Shown here piece by piece: positions 16,887 to 24,884 of a stretch of DNA of 64,000 nucleotides (its first letter is position 1; each line of letters begins with the position of its first letter). The notes beneath the pieces are model-generated. The model saw only the letters and a program-made list of their open reading frames with translations, searched no databases and was not told the DNA's origin. The stretch comes from JAZOTM01 sp045657625 (GTDB lineage Bacteria; Bacillota; Clostridia; Lachnospirales; Lachnospiraceae), in assembly GCA_045657625.1 (NCBI GenBank), contig JAZOTM010000001.1, forward strand, positions 25,920 to 89,919, given 5' to 3'. A program made the translations under genes and the position numbers.

Positions 16887-18518
16887 ATGAAAGAAGAACT
16901 AATCAAACTTACTAAGTCTATGGTAAATGTTCCAAGCGTAAATGGAACAAGCGGAGAGCATGATATAGGAGTATTTATAGAGAATTATCTTAGAGATATT
17001 CCGTATTTTCAGAAACACCCAGATCAGGTGATCATTCAGCCCCTCCGAGAGGATTTCCTTAATAGACGTAACGTGTTTGCACTGTTAAAGGGTGAAAAAG
17101 ATGAAAACAGAAAGACAATCATTTTTCACGGACATACAGACACTGTTGGCGTTGAAGATTATGGAGAACTTGCAAAATATGCTTTTGATTGTGATAAGCT
17201 CATGGACAAATTACGTGAGATACAGCTTCCCGAAGATGTTCGGAAGGATTTAGAATCCGGAGATTACATTTTTGGAAGAGGCGCATGTGATATGAAAAGT
17301 GGAGACGCAGTATTCATGGTTCTTATAAAACGTATTGCGGAACGTATCGAAGACTTTTCCGGAAATATCTTATTATCTTGTAATCCGGTAGAAGAGAATC
17401 TGCATACAGGGATACTGGAAGGAATCGATACACTTATAGATATTAGGGAACAGCACAATCTGGAATATGTTCTTGCAATTAATAATGATTATACATGCCC
17501 GATGTATCAGGGAGATGAACATCAGTATATCTACACAGGAGTAGTTGGTAAGCTTCTTCCGTGCTTTTATGTAAGAGGCAGAGAAACCCATGTGGGACAG
17601 TGCTTTGAGGGATTTGATCCTACAGCAGTTGTAGCAGGGCTTGTTAAAAAGATAAATCTAAATCCTAAATTTAGTGATGGATATAAAGGGGAATATTCAC
17701 TTCCGCCAACGGTTCTTAAAATGAAAGATCTTAAGCCTTGGTATAACGTGCAGACTGCGAAGGAGGCCTTGGTATATTTTAATTACTTTGTACATAACGC
17801 AGGAATGCAAGAGATTGCATCAGGTCTTATATCAGAGGCAAGAAGCGTTGTTGAGGATACTTTTTCGGAATATAACAGAGAGTATCAGAGTTACTGTGCT
17901 TTAAGTGGAAAGGATTATTCAGCAATCAATTACCCATGTCGTGTAATGACTTATGCAGAACTTCGAAGGCTTGCAGAAGAAAAGAATGCATCCGGTGAAA
18001 ATCTAGATGAGTTGCTTCGTAAAATAGCAAGAAACGAAGAACAGCAAGGTGTTGATAAGAGAGAAATACCATTAGAACTAATAAGGACGCTGTTATCGAA
18101 GGCCGGAATATATGAATCCGTTGTTGTAATGTATTTTGCGGCACCATATTGTCCGCATAATACGCTTCAGGATGCGGATGAGGATTTAATAGCAAGACTT
18201 GGAAAAATTACAAAAGAAATAGAAAAAGAAGAAAATGTGACATATAACATTCATAGATTTTTTCCCAGCCTTTCTGATAGTAGTTATCTTGCGATTGATG
18301 ATACGGAGAGTTCTATAGAGTATCTTGAGAATAATTTTCCACAGATGGAGGATTTATATCCACTTCCAATAGATAAAATCAAAAGTCTTGGAATAAAGGC
18401 AGTCAATTTTGGAGTTCATGGGAAGGATGCACATAAATGGACAGAGAGATTATATGTTCCATACAGCTTTGAGATACTTCCAAAGCTTATAAGTAAGGCA
18501 TTAGATGAGTTTTTATGA
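16887..18518 (+). CDS. RocB-like M20-family amidohydrolase
   Basis: A 543-residue cytoplasmic protein related to RocB, the arginine-utilisation protein of Bacillus, whose reaction is not established. The M20 metallo-hydrolase signature is present: FHGHTDTVG with the first metal His, then GRGACDMKSGDA with the bridging Asp, and NPVEEN with the catalytic Glu. The ATG at 16887 follows AGGAGAAGG; the longer frame from 16785 runs through the leader terminator and is not used. Likely role: hydrolysis of an acyl or amide bond in an arginine-like amino acid. It is the first gene of the operon, and the next start is 26 bp downstream. Confidence 0.82.
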   Translation: MKEELIKLTKSMVNVPSVNGTSGEHDIGVFIENYLRDIPYFQKHPDQVIIQPLREDFLNRRNVFALLKGEKDENRKTIIFHGHTDTVGVEDYGELAKYAFDCDKLMDKLREIQLPEDVRKDLESGDYIFGRGACDMKSGDAVFMVLIKRIAERIEDFSGNILLSCNPVEENLHTGILEGIDTLIDIREQHNLEYVLAINNDYTCPMYQGDEHQYIYTGVVGKLLPCFYVRGRETHVGQCFEGFDPTAVVAGLVKKINLNPKFSDGYKGEYSLPPTVLKMKDLKPWYNVQTAKEALVYFNYFVHNAGMQEIASGLISEARSVVEDTFSEYNREYQSYCALSGKDYSAINYPCRVMTYAELRRLAEEKNASGENLDELLRKIARNEEQQGVDKREIPLELIRTLLSKAGIYESVVVMYFAAPYCPHNTLQDADEDLIARLGKITKEIEKEENVTYNIHRFFPSLSDSSYLAIDDTESSIEYLENNFPQMEDLYPLPIDKIKSLGIKAVNFGVHGKDAHKWTERLYVPYSFEILPKLISKALDEFL

Positions 18519-18544
18519 GATGGATAAATAAGGAGAAAAATAAG

Positions 18545-19381
18545 ATGTATGTAAAAGATGGGACAAGTAGCCTTAGAAAAGTATTGGTATCAAGACCGGA
18601 GTATTTAAAACCGGCACCAATAAATGAAATAGCTAAAAAGTGGAAAGATACCACAATGGATGTTGCAATCATGCGCAAAGAACATGCAGCCTTCACGAAG
18701 GCTTATTTAGATAACAAGATAGAAGTTGAGTATCTTGATGCGGATGAGGAAAGATCTAATTCAGTATTTGCAAGAGACTTTGGTGGATGTGTCAAAGAAG
18801 GATATATCATGGGGCGTTTTAAATTGGACATGAGATATAAGGAACATGTTGATTACAAAAAGCGTATGGAAGATTTAGGAGTTCCAATGATAGGTGAAGT
18901 AAAGGAAGGGCTTTTCGAAGGCGGAGACTTTATGTTCATGAATGAAAAATGGGTGACAATTGGAATGGCTGATAGGACGAATGAGAAGGGACTGGAAGAA
19001 ATTAGAAAAATATTAGAACCCCTTGGGTATGAAGTAACAGGCGTGCATTTGGATCCTAGATATTTACATCTCGATATGTGCTTTAATCTTGTGGATGAGC
19101 ATCTTGCTGTGTCATATAAAGAAGGACTTCCGGAAGATTTTAAAGCACTTCTTAAAAAAAGAGATGTGGAAATAATTGATGTTCCGGAGGAGAGTATATT
19201 TTTGCATGGCTGTAATCTTCAAGCACTTGGAGATAAGAGGGTGATGTCTCTTAAGCGTAATGAAAGAGTCAATGAAGAACTTGCCAAGCGTGGAATGAAA
19301 GTCGTTGAATTGGATATCACAGAGATATTAAAGGCAGGGGGCGGACCGCATTGCATGACGTTCCCGCTTGAACGATATTAA
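18545..19381 (+). CDS. Guanidino-group hydrolase (arginine deiminase/DDAH superfamily)
   Basis: A 278-residue enzyme of the guanidine-modifying superfamily, which includes arginine deiminase, dimethylarginine hydrolase and amidinotransferases. The catalytic set can be read: FARDFGG (Asp78), EGGDF (Glu125, Asp128), HLDMCF (His175, Asp177) and the nucleophile Cys270 in GGGPHCMTFPLER. The length suits DDAH or single-domain deiminases better than the 400-residue ArcA. It would turn a guanidino compound into a ureido compound, releasing ammonia or an amine. AAGGAG precedes the ATG; the gene starts 26 bp after the RocB-like gene. Confidence 0.85.
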   Translation: MYVKDGTSSLRKVLVSRPEYLKPAPINEIAKKWKDTTMDVAIMRKEHAAFTKAYLDNKIEVEYLDADEERSNSVFARDFGGCVKEGYIMGRFKLDMRYKEHVDYKKRMEDLGVPMIGEVKEGLFEGGDFMFMNEKWVTIGMADRTNEKGLEEIRKILEPLGYEVTGVHLDPRYLHLDMCFNLVDEHLAVSYKEGLPEDFKALLKKRDVEIIDVPEESIFLHGCNLQALGDKRVMSLKRNERVNEELAKRGMKVVELDITEILKAGGGPHCMTFPLERY

Positions 19382-19396
19382 CGGAGGAGAAGATAA

Positions 19397-20497
19397 ATGA
19401 GTATTTTTTTAGTGGATGAATACAAAGAGATGGAACCATATGTACCGGGTGAGCAGCCTAAGGACAAACTATATATCAAGTTAAATGCAAATGAAACTTC
19501 AATGCCACCCTCACCAAAGGTCTTCGAAGCGCTTTCTAAAAAAGAAATCTGTAATATGGGATTCTACGCTGATCCTCATTGCAGAGATTTTAGAAGAGCT
19601 ATTGCTGAAGTATATGGAATAACAGAGGATGAAGTCTTTGTGGGAAATGGTGCGGACGAAGTGCTTAGCTTTATATTAATGTCATTTTTTAGAAGAGGAA
19701 TGAAAATCTATTTTCCGGATATTACTTATGGATTTTACAGAACCTACGCCAAGACTTACGGTCTTGATATGGAGGAAATTCCAGTAAGAGAAGATCTTTC
19801 CATAAATATCGACGATTATATGGATTTAAAAGGTGATATTGTAATGGCGAATCCGAATAACCCGACAGGTCTTTCAGTATCTGTGGATGACATAGAGAGA
19901 GTCGTTGCAAGCAATCCGGAGAGAATGGTCATTATAGATGAAGCGTACGCGGATTATTCCGGAGAGACATGTCTTCCACTTGTGGAGAAATACCATAATT
20001 TAGTAGTAGTTAGAACTTTTTCTAAGTCACGTAATATGGCAGGAATGCATATTGGATTTGCAGTTGCATCCAAGGAGATAGTAGCTGATTTGAACAGCAT
20101 TAAGTTCTCATTCAATCCGTTTAATTTGAATTCACTTACTATGGCAGTTGGAATTGCTGCGGTTAAGGATACCTATTATTTTGACAAATGTGTCAAATCA
20201 ATCATTGAGAATAGAGAACATTTTAAGGCAGAGCTTGAGAAAATAGGTTTTCAAGTAATACCTTCAAAAGCAAACTTTGTATTTTGTAAATCGGAAGCAA
20301 TGGATTCTAAGACCTTATGTGACAAACTGAAGGAAGAGGGAATTCTTACCAGACACTTTGCGGATGAGAGGCTAAATGACTATCTTAGAATTACGATAGG
20401 AACAGAGTACGAAATGATGGTTGTATTAATAGCTATAAAAGAAATTCTGGAGGAAGTAAGAGAAAATGCCAATGCCGGAATCAAAAAAGTAATCTGA
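19397..20497 (+). CDS. PLP-dependent aminotransferase, class I/II (HisC-like)
   Basis: A 366-residue fold-type I aminotransferase. Visible motifs are YIKLNANETSMPPSPKV at the N-terminus, MANPNNPTGLS, IIDEAYADYSGE, and the PLP lysine in RTFSKSRNMAGMHIGFAV. The whole has the HisC-like shape, but no histidine genes are nearby, so a role in histidine synthesis is unlikely. In this operon it probably moves the alpha-amino group of the island's amino acid to a keto acid. The ribosome site is GGAGGAG, and the gene starts 15 bp after the deiminase-like gene. Confidence 0.88.
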   Translation: MSIFLVDEYKEMEPYVPGEQPKDKLYIKLNANETSMPPSPKVFEALSKKEICNMGFYADPHCRDFRRAIAEVYGITEDEVFVGNGADEVLSFILMSFFRRGMKIYFPDITYGFYRTYAKTYGLDMEEIPVREDLSINIDDYMDLKGDIVMANPNNPTGLSVSVDDIERVVASNPERMVIIDEAYADYSGETCLPLVEKYHNLVVVRTFSKSRNMAGMHIGFAVASKEIVADLNSIKFSFNPFNLNSLTMAVGIAAVKDTYYFDKCVKSIIENREHFKAELEKIGFQVIPSKANFVFCKSEAMDSKTLCDKLKEEGILTRHFADERLNDYLRITIGTEYEMMVVLIAIKEILEEVRENANAGIKKVI

Positions 20498-20524
20498 GTT
20501 TTATCTATACCAATGAGGGACATT

Positions 20525-21523
20525 ATGAAAAAAATTCTTATATGTGACTATGCAAGTGCACTGGAAAAAAGCTATGATATAACATTTCAAGCACTTAGAA
20601 CTACGCTTTGTGATCAATATGATTTATACGAAATAAAAGTGTGTGAATATGAAAGCGATGCGCAACTGATTCAAGAACTACAGGGCGTTGAGGGATTAAT
20701 TACAGGTTTTCTTGAAATAGGAGAAACTATTTTAAATAGGACAAATAGTCTTAAATACATATCGGTAAGCGGAGTGGGATATGGAAACATAGATCTTGTC
20801 GCTGCAAATAGACATGGAATAAAGGTATGTCATATCGTAGAGTATTGCACGGAGGAAGTTGCCGAGCATACATTTGCATTAATAAATGCACTGAACAGGA
20901 ATTTGAAATATTATACAAGAGAGATAGAAGACAATAAGATCTGGAAATATCATACGATAGCTGGTGGTAGAACGCTCAGTAATCAGACACTCGCAATATT
21001 TGGATATGGTCGAATAGGCAGGAGAGTAGCAGAAATTGCTGTAGGATACAAAATGCATGTTATAGCCGTGGATCCATATGCAGATACAGATATGGCAAGA
21101 GCAAATGGAGTAGAGATTGTAACAGCGGATGAGGCACTTAGTAGAGCGGATATTATCTCAAATCATATGAATCTTACAGAAGACAATCGGTATTTTTTTG
21201 ATAAAAAAATATTTGCAAAAATGCTTAAAAACCCAATGTTCATAAATGTTGGAAGGGGGGCATCGGTGAATGAAGGAGATTTATATAGTGCTCTTATAAA
21301 CAGGCAGATAAGGGCTGCAGGGCTTGACGTATTAGAAGCAGAAAATCCGAATCTTGATAGTTGTGAATTGCTGGGACTTGATAATGTGATAATTACTCCG
21401 CACAGTGCATTTTATAGTGAGGATTCTATCGAAGCCTTGCAGAGAATCAGTGGTGAGAACTTGGGATTTTGTTTAAGCGGCAGAGAGGATAAGGCATATG
21501 AAATTGTCAGGGAATGCAAATAA
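20525..21523 (+). CDS. D-2-hydroxyacid dehydrogenase (NAD-dependent)
   Basis: A 332-residue member of the phosphoglycerate/D-lactate dehydrogenase family. The Rossmann motif is IFGYGRIGRRVAE. The catalytic Arg is in FINVGRGASVNE, the Glu in LDVLEAENP and the His in ITPHSAFYSEDS. It would reduce a 2-keto acid to a D-2-hydroxy acid and reoxidise NADH, which fits the step after the aminotransferase. The ATG at 20525 has GAGGGA at the right distance, while the upstream in-frame ATG at 20513 does not. Its stop overlaps the next start (TAATG). Confidence 0.88.
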   Translation: MKKILICDYASALEKSYDITFQALRTTLCDQYDLYEIKVCEYESDAQLIQELQGVEGLITGFLEIGETILNRTNSLKYISVSGVGYGNIDLVAANRHGIKVCHIVEYCTEEVAEHTFALINALNRNLKYYTREIEDNKIWKYHTIAGGRTLSNQTLAIFGYGRIGRRVAEIAVGYKMHVIAVDPYADTDMARANGVEIVTADEALSRADIISNHMNLTEDNRYFFDKKIFAKMLKNPMFINVGRGASVNEGDLYSALINRQIRAAGLDVLEAENPNLDSCELLGLDNVIITPHSAFYSEDSIEALQRISGENLGFCLSGREDKAYEIVRECK

Positions 21524-22446
21524 TGTCTGTGTCGGTTAGTCTTACCATTAAGATTGGGATATTAATACTTATTGGCTTTGCGAGTGGGCGAGTAGGGATA
21601 GTGGATCAAAATACCAGAGAAAAAATGTCGGATGTACTCATTAAAATATTTTTGCCAGCAAGTATGATTGCATCAAGTCAGCAGGAATTTACTACCGGAA
21701 ACGGGGGAGGTGCACTTGAAATATTGGTGCTGGCCATTGGCTACTACATAGTAATGCTTGGATTGGGCATAGGAATTGTGAACGTGTTTGGCAAAGATAA
21801 ACGCAGGACGGCTATCGAATGGTTACTGGTTACTTTTGCAAATACAGCTTTTCTCGGAATACCTATTGTATCTCAGATTGCAGGAGATGTTGGAGTTTTA
21901 TATGCAGTCATATTTAATTGTGTATTTGACCTTGTATATTTTTCAATTGGAGTGTATACTCTGCAAGAGGCAGTTTGTGAGAGACAGTCGGGTTTTAAGA
22001 TAAAACTGTTGTTAAGAGATCCTTTAACCTGGGTGGCTATAATAACTATTTTTTTATATCTAATTCCATATAGATTTTCTGGAATCATAACAGAAACACT
22101 GGAAGTACTTGGAGATGTGATGATGCCGGTTTCTATGTTGATTATGGGAGCACAGATTGCCGATATGAATTATAGGCAACTGTTTGTAAATAGAAGAGCA
22201 TATATGCTGAGTATTATTAAAATGTTCGTAATTCCGACGATAGTTCTGGTAATAATGCGAATTATAGGAGCGAATTGGGAGATTACGGCTACAATGGTAA
22301 TTTTAAGCGCTATGCCATCAGGAACACTTAATATGATAATGGCTGAGAAATACAAGATAGAACCGGAGCTTGCAACAACAACGGTTATGCAGACCACTCT
22401 GTTAATGTTGTTTACGTTGCCGTTTTTTACACAAATCATTGTATAA
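21523..22446 (+). CDS. AEC-family transporter (auxin-efflux-carrier type)
   Basis: An integral membrane protein of about 307 residues with around ten predicted spans. It starts with a short segment (SLTIKIGILILIGFASGRVG) and has the internal two-fold layout usual for AEC proteins, such as malate and malonate carriers. An ATG at 21523 overlapping the previous stop is preferred to the in-frame ATG at 21514. Family members move organic acid anions. In this operon it is well placed to export the 2-hydroxy acid or to exchange it for substrate. A terminator follows. Confidence 0.85.
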   Translation: MSVSVSLTIKIGILILIGFASGRVGIVDQNTREKMSDVLIKIFLPASMIASSQQEFTTGNGGGALEILVLAIGYYIVMLGLGIGIVNVFGKDKRRTAIEWLLVTFANTAFLGIPIVSQIAGDVGVLYAVIFNCVFDLVYFSIGVYTLQEAVCERQSGFKIKLLLRDPLTWVAIITIFLYLIPYRFSGIITETLEVLGDVMMPVSMLIMGAQIADMNYRQLFVNRRAYMLSIIKMFVIPTIVLVIMRIIGANWEITATMVILSAMPSGTLNMIMAEKYKIEPELATTTVMQTTLLMLFTLPFFTQIIV

Positions 22447-22477
22447 GTGTGAACTTAATAAATATTTTAAAAGCAAA

Positions 22478-22513
22478 GGAGCTTATAGTATAAGGCTATA
22501 AGCTCCTATTTTT
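22478..22513 (+). terminator. Terminator in the leader of the ABC transporter fusion gene
   Basis: GGAGCTTATAG (22478-22488) pairs with CTATAAGCTCC (22496-22506), followed by TATTTTTA. The next ATG is only 14 bp beyond, with its GGAGG directly after the T-run. No promoter was seen between hairpin and start, so the transporter genes depend on read-through or on melting of the hairpin. Confidence 0.75.
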
Positions 22514-22526
22514 ATGGAGGACAATT

Positions 22527-24047
22527 ATGAGAAAAAGACTACGATTAATCGGTATCATTGCAGCATTTATGATAGCTGGACTAACAGGCTGCGAATCATC
22601 ACAAGAGCAGGACGCTACTGAGAGCAAAACGATATCTTCTATCGATGACCTCGAAGGGGCTACGATTGCTGTTCAGTTAGGTACTGTTGGAGATATCTAT
22701 GCTTCTGATTATGAAGGGGATGAAGCAGGAACTGTTATTGAAAGATATAACAAAACAGCAGATGCCGTGCAGGCACTTAAACAGAACAAGGTTGATTGTG
22801 TAATTGTTGATGAGCAGCCGGCAATTGCATTTACGGAAGATGATAGTTCGCTGGAAATCTTAGATGAAGCATTTGCAATAGAGGAGTATGCGATATGTAT
22901 TGCGAAGGGGAATGATGAATTATTGCAGAAAGTAAATGAAGTCCTTGCGGAACTTGAAGCTGACGGAACGATTGATCAGATTAAAGCCAATTATATTGGT
23001 GATGATACAAAGGGGACCTGTCCATATGTGTCACCGGAAGGTACAACCTATGACAATGGAACTTTGATTGTGGCGACGAATGCAACATTTCCTCCATATG
23101 AGTATTACAACGATGGGACGGTTGTAGGTATAGACATAGAGATCATAACGGCAATTGGAGACAAGCTTGGTATGCAGGTTGAAATCAATGATATGGAATT
23201 TGATTCAATCATAAATGCGGTTAATACAGGAAAAGCTGACGTAGGAATAGCTGGTATGACTATGACAGAAGAGAGACTTAAGTCAATTAACTTCTCTAAT
23301 CCCTATACGACATCCACACAGGTAATCATAGTCAATAATGGATCGGATGCACAGTCGTCTATAGGATTTGTAGATAATATCAAGAGAAATTTTATAACAG
23401 ACAGCAGATGGAAATATATCGTAAATGGTCTTGCGAATACAATAATTATTGCCGCATGTGCAATTATCATCGGACTTATATTAGGATTTGTTGTTGCAGT
23501 CATTCGTAGTACATATGCAACAACCGGTAAACTTAGAATTTTGGATTTCATATGTCAGGTATATCTGACAATTTTCAGAGGAACACCGATGATGATTCAG
23601 TTACTCATTATTTATTACGTAGTATTTAATTCAGTCAGTATCAATAAGATTCTGGTTGCCATCATAGCGTTTGGTATTAATTCAGGAGCTTATATGGCTG
23701 AGACGATAAGGGCTGGAATCATGTCAGTGGATGAAGGGCAGATGGAAGCGGGAAGATCCTTGGGGCTTAGTTATGCAACAACAATCATTTATATCATAAT
23801 ACCTCAGGCAATAAAGAATACACTTCCGGCTCTTGTCAATGAATTCATAGCTCTTATCAAAGAGACATCCATTTGTGGTTATATTGGTCTTACCGATTTG
23901 ACACGAGGCGGAGATATTATTCGTAGTATTACATATGATGCATTTATGCCGCTTATAGCAGTAGCACTTATTTATCTGATTATAGTAGAGATACTGACAA
24001 AACTCACAAGAAAATTGGAAAGGGGACTTAGAAAATATGAAGCATAA
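22527..24047 (+). CDS. Amino-acid ABC transporter: permuted substrate-binding protein fused to permease
   Basis: A 506-residue lipoprotein-permease fusion. A lipobox (AGLTGC, Cys22) anchors the binding domain outside the cell. Residues about 36-158 match the second half of a family 3 solute-binding protein (SIDDLEGATIAVQLGTVGD, VIVDEQPAIAF, YAICIAKGN). Residues about 178-270 match its first half (LIVATNATFPPYEYY, VGIDIEIITAIGDKLG, MTMTEERLKSINFSNPY). The order is thus circularly permuted, with new ends at the hinge. Residues about 285-506 are a HisM/GlnP-type permease with the EAA loop EAGRSLGLSYATTIIYIIIP. Substrate: a polar amino acid, probably arginine-like from context. Confidence 0.88.
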   Translation: MRKRLRLIGIIAAFMIAGLTGCESSQEQDATESKTISSIDDLEGATIAVQLGTVGDIYASDYEGDEAGTVIERYNKTADAVQALKQNKVDCVIVDEQPAIAFTEDDSSLEILDEAFAIEEYAICIAKGNDELLQKVNEVLAELEADGTIDQIKANYIGDDTKGTCPYVSPEGTTYDNGTLIVATNATFPPYEYYNDGTVVGIDIEIITAIGDKLGMQVEINDMEFDSIINAVNTGKADVGIAGMTMTEERLKSINFSNPYTTSTQVIIVNNGSDAQSSIGFVDNIKRNFITDSRWKYIVNGLANTIIIAACAIIIGLILGFVVAVIRSTYATTGKLRILDFICQVYLTIFRGTPMMIQLLIIYYVVFNSVSINKILVAIIAFGINSGAYMAETIRAGIMSVDEGQMEAGRSLGLSYATTIIYIIIPQAIKNTLPALVNEFIALIKETSICGYIGLTDLTRGGDIIRSITYDAFMPLIAVALIYLIIVEILTKLTRKLERGLRKYEA

Positions 24048-24774
24048 TGTACTTATAAAAGTAGAAAATCTGGTAAAAGCATATGGAGATAACGTAGTCC
24101 TTAACGGCATAAATATGGAAATAAAAAAGGGAGAAGTTATAGCTATTATAGGACCTTCCGGTTGTGGTAAATCAACCTTTATCAGAACCCTGAATCAGCT
24201 GGAAAAGGTTACTTCTGGCAAAGTGTTTTTTGACGGAACGGATCTTACTGATAAGAAGACAGATTTAGATTTTGTGAGAAGTAAAAATGTTATGGTATTT
24301 CAGCACTTTAATTTGTTTCCACATATGACAATAAGAGAAAATATCACTTTTGCACCAGTGAAACTTAAGTTAATGAATATGGCAGAAGCGAATAAAAAGG
24401 CAGATGAATTGCTAAAGCGGGTAGGACTTGAAGATAAAGCACATATGTATCCGGATAATCTTTCAGGTGGACAAAAACAGAGGGTTGCAATTGCAAGAGC
24501 CATGGCCATGAATCCGGAAGTTATATTATTTGATGAACCTACAAGTGCTCTTGATCCGGAGATGGTAGGTGAAGTTTTGAATTTAATGAAAGAACTTGCA
24601 GAGGAAGGGATGACTATGGTCGTTGTAACTCATGAAATGGGGTTCGCAAGGGAAGTGGCAGATAGAGTCATGTTTTTTGATGAAAAAGGTATTAAGGAAC
24701 AAGGAAGTCCGGAAGAAATATTCGGAAATCCTAAATGTGTAAGATTAAGAGAGTTCCTCTCTAAAGTCGTGTAA
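24037..24774 (+). CDS. Amino-acid ABC transporter ATP-binding protein (GlnQ/HisP type)
   Basis: A 245-residue ATPase with Walker A GPSGCGKST, Q-loop in FQHFNLFPHMT, signature LSGGQKQR, Walker B VILFDEPTSALDPE and the H-loop VVVTHEMG. The pattern is that of polar amino-acid importers. It overlaps the permease fusion gene by 11 bp and completes a two-gene importer. Downstream lies a large hairpin and then the convergent AraC gene. Confidence 0.95.
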   Translation: MKHNVLIKVENLVKAYGDNVVLNGINMEIKKGEVIAIIGPSGCGKSTFIRTLNQLEKVTSGKVFFDGTDLTDKKTDLDFVRSKNVMVFQHFNLFPHMTIRENITFAPVKLKLMNMAEANKKADELLKRVGLEDKAHMYPDNLSGGQKQRVAIARAMAMNPEVILFDEPTSALDPEMVGEVLNLMKELAEEGMTMVVVTHEMGFAREVADRVMFFDEKGIKEQGSPEEIFGNPKCVRLREFLSKVV

Positions 24775-24812
24775 ATTATTTTGTTTTTTAATAATGGTAT
24801 AAATACAATGAT

Positions 24813-24862
24813 AAAAGGGAGCTGGAAAAAATGATTATCTCATTTTTTCACAGCCCCTTTTG
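24813..24862. terminator. Large terminator between the ATPase gene and the AraC gene
   Basis: AAAAGGG plus GCTG pairs with CAGC plus CCCTTTT, with one bulged A. An inner 10-bp stem GAAAAAATGA/TCATTTTTTC continues it. The A-run and T-run on the two sides allow termination of both convergent genes. Confidence 0.7.
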
Positions 24863-24884
24863 CAGTGTTCGCCTTGGCTCTTTT

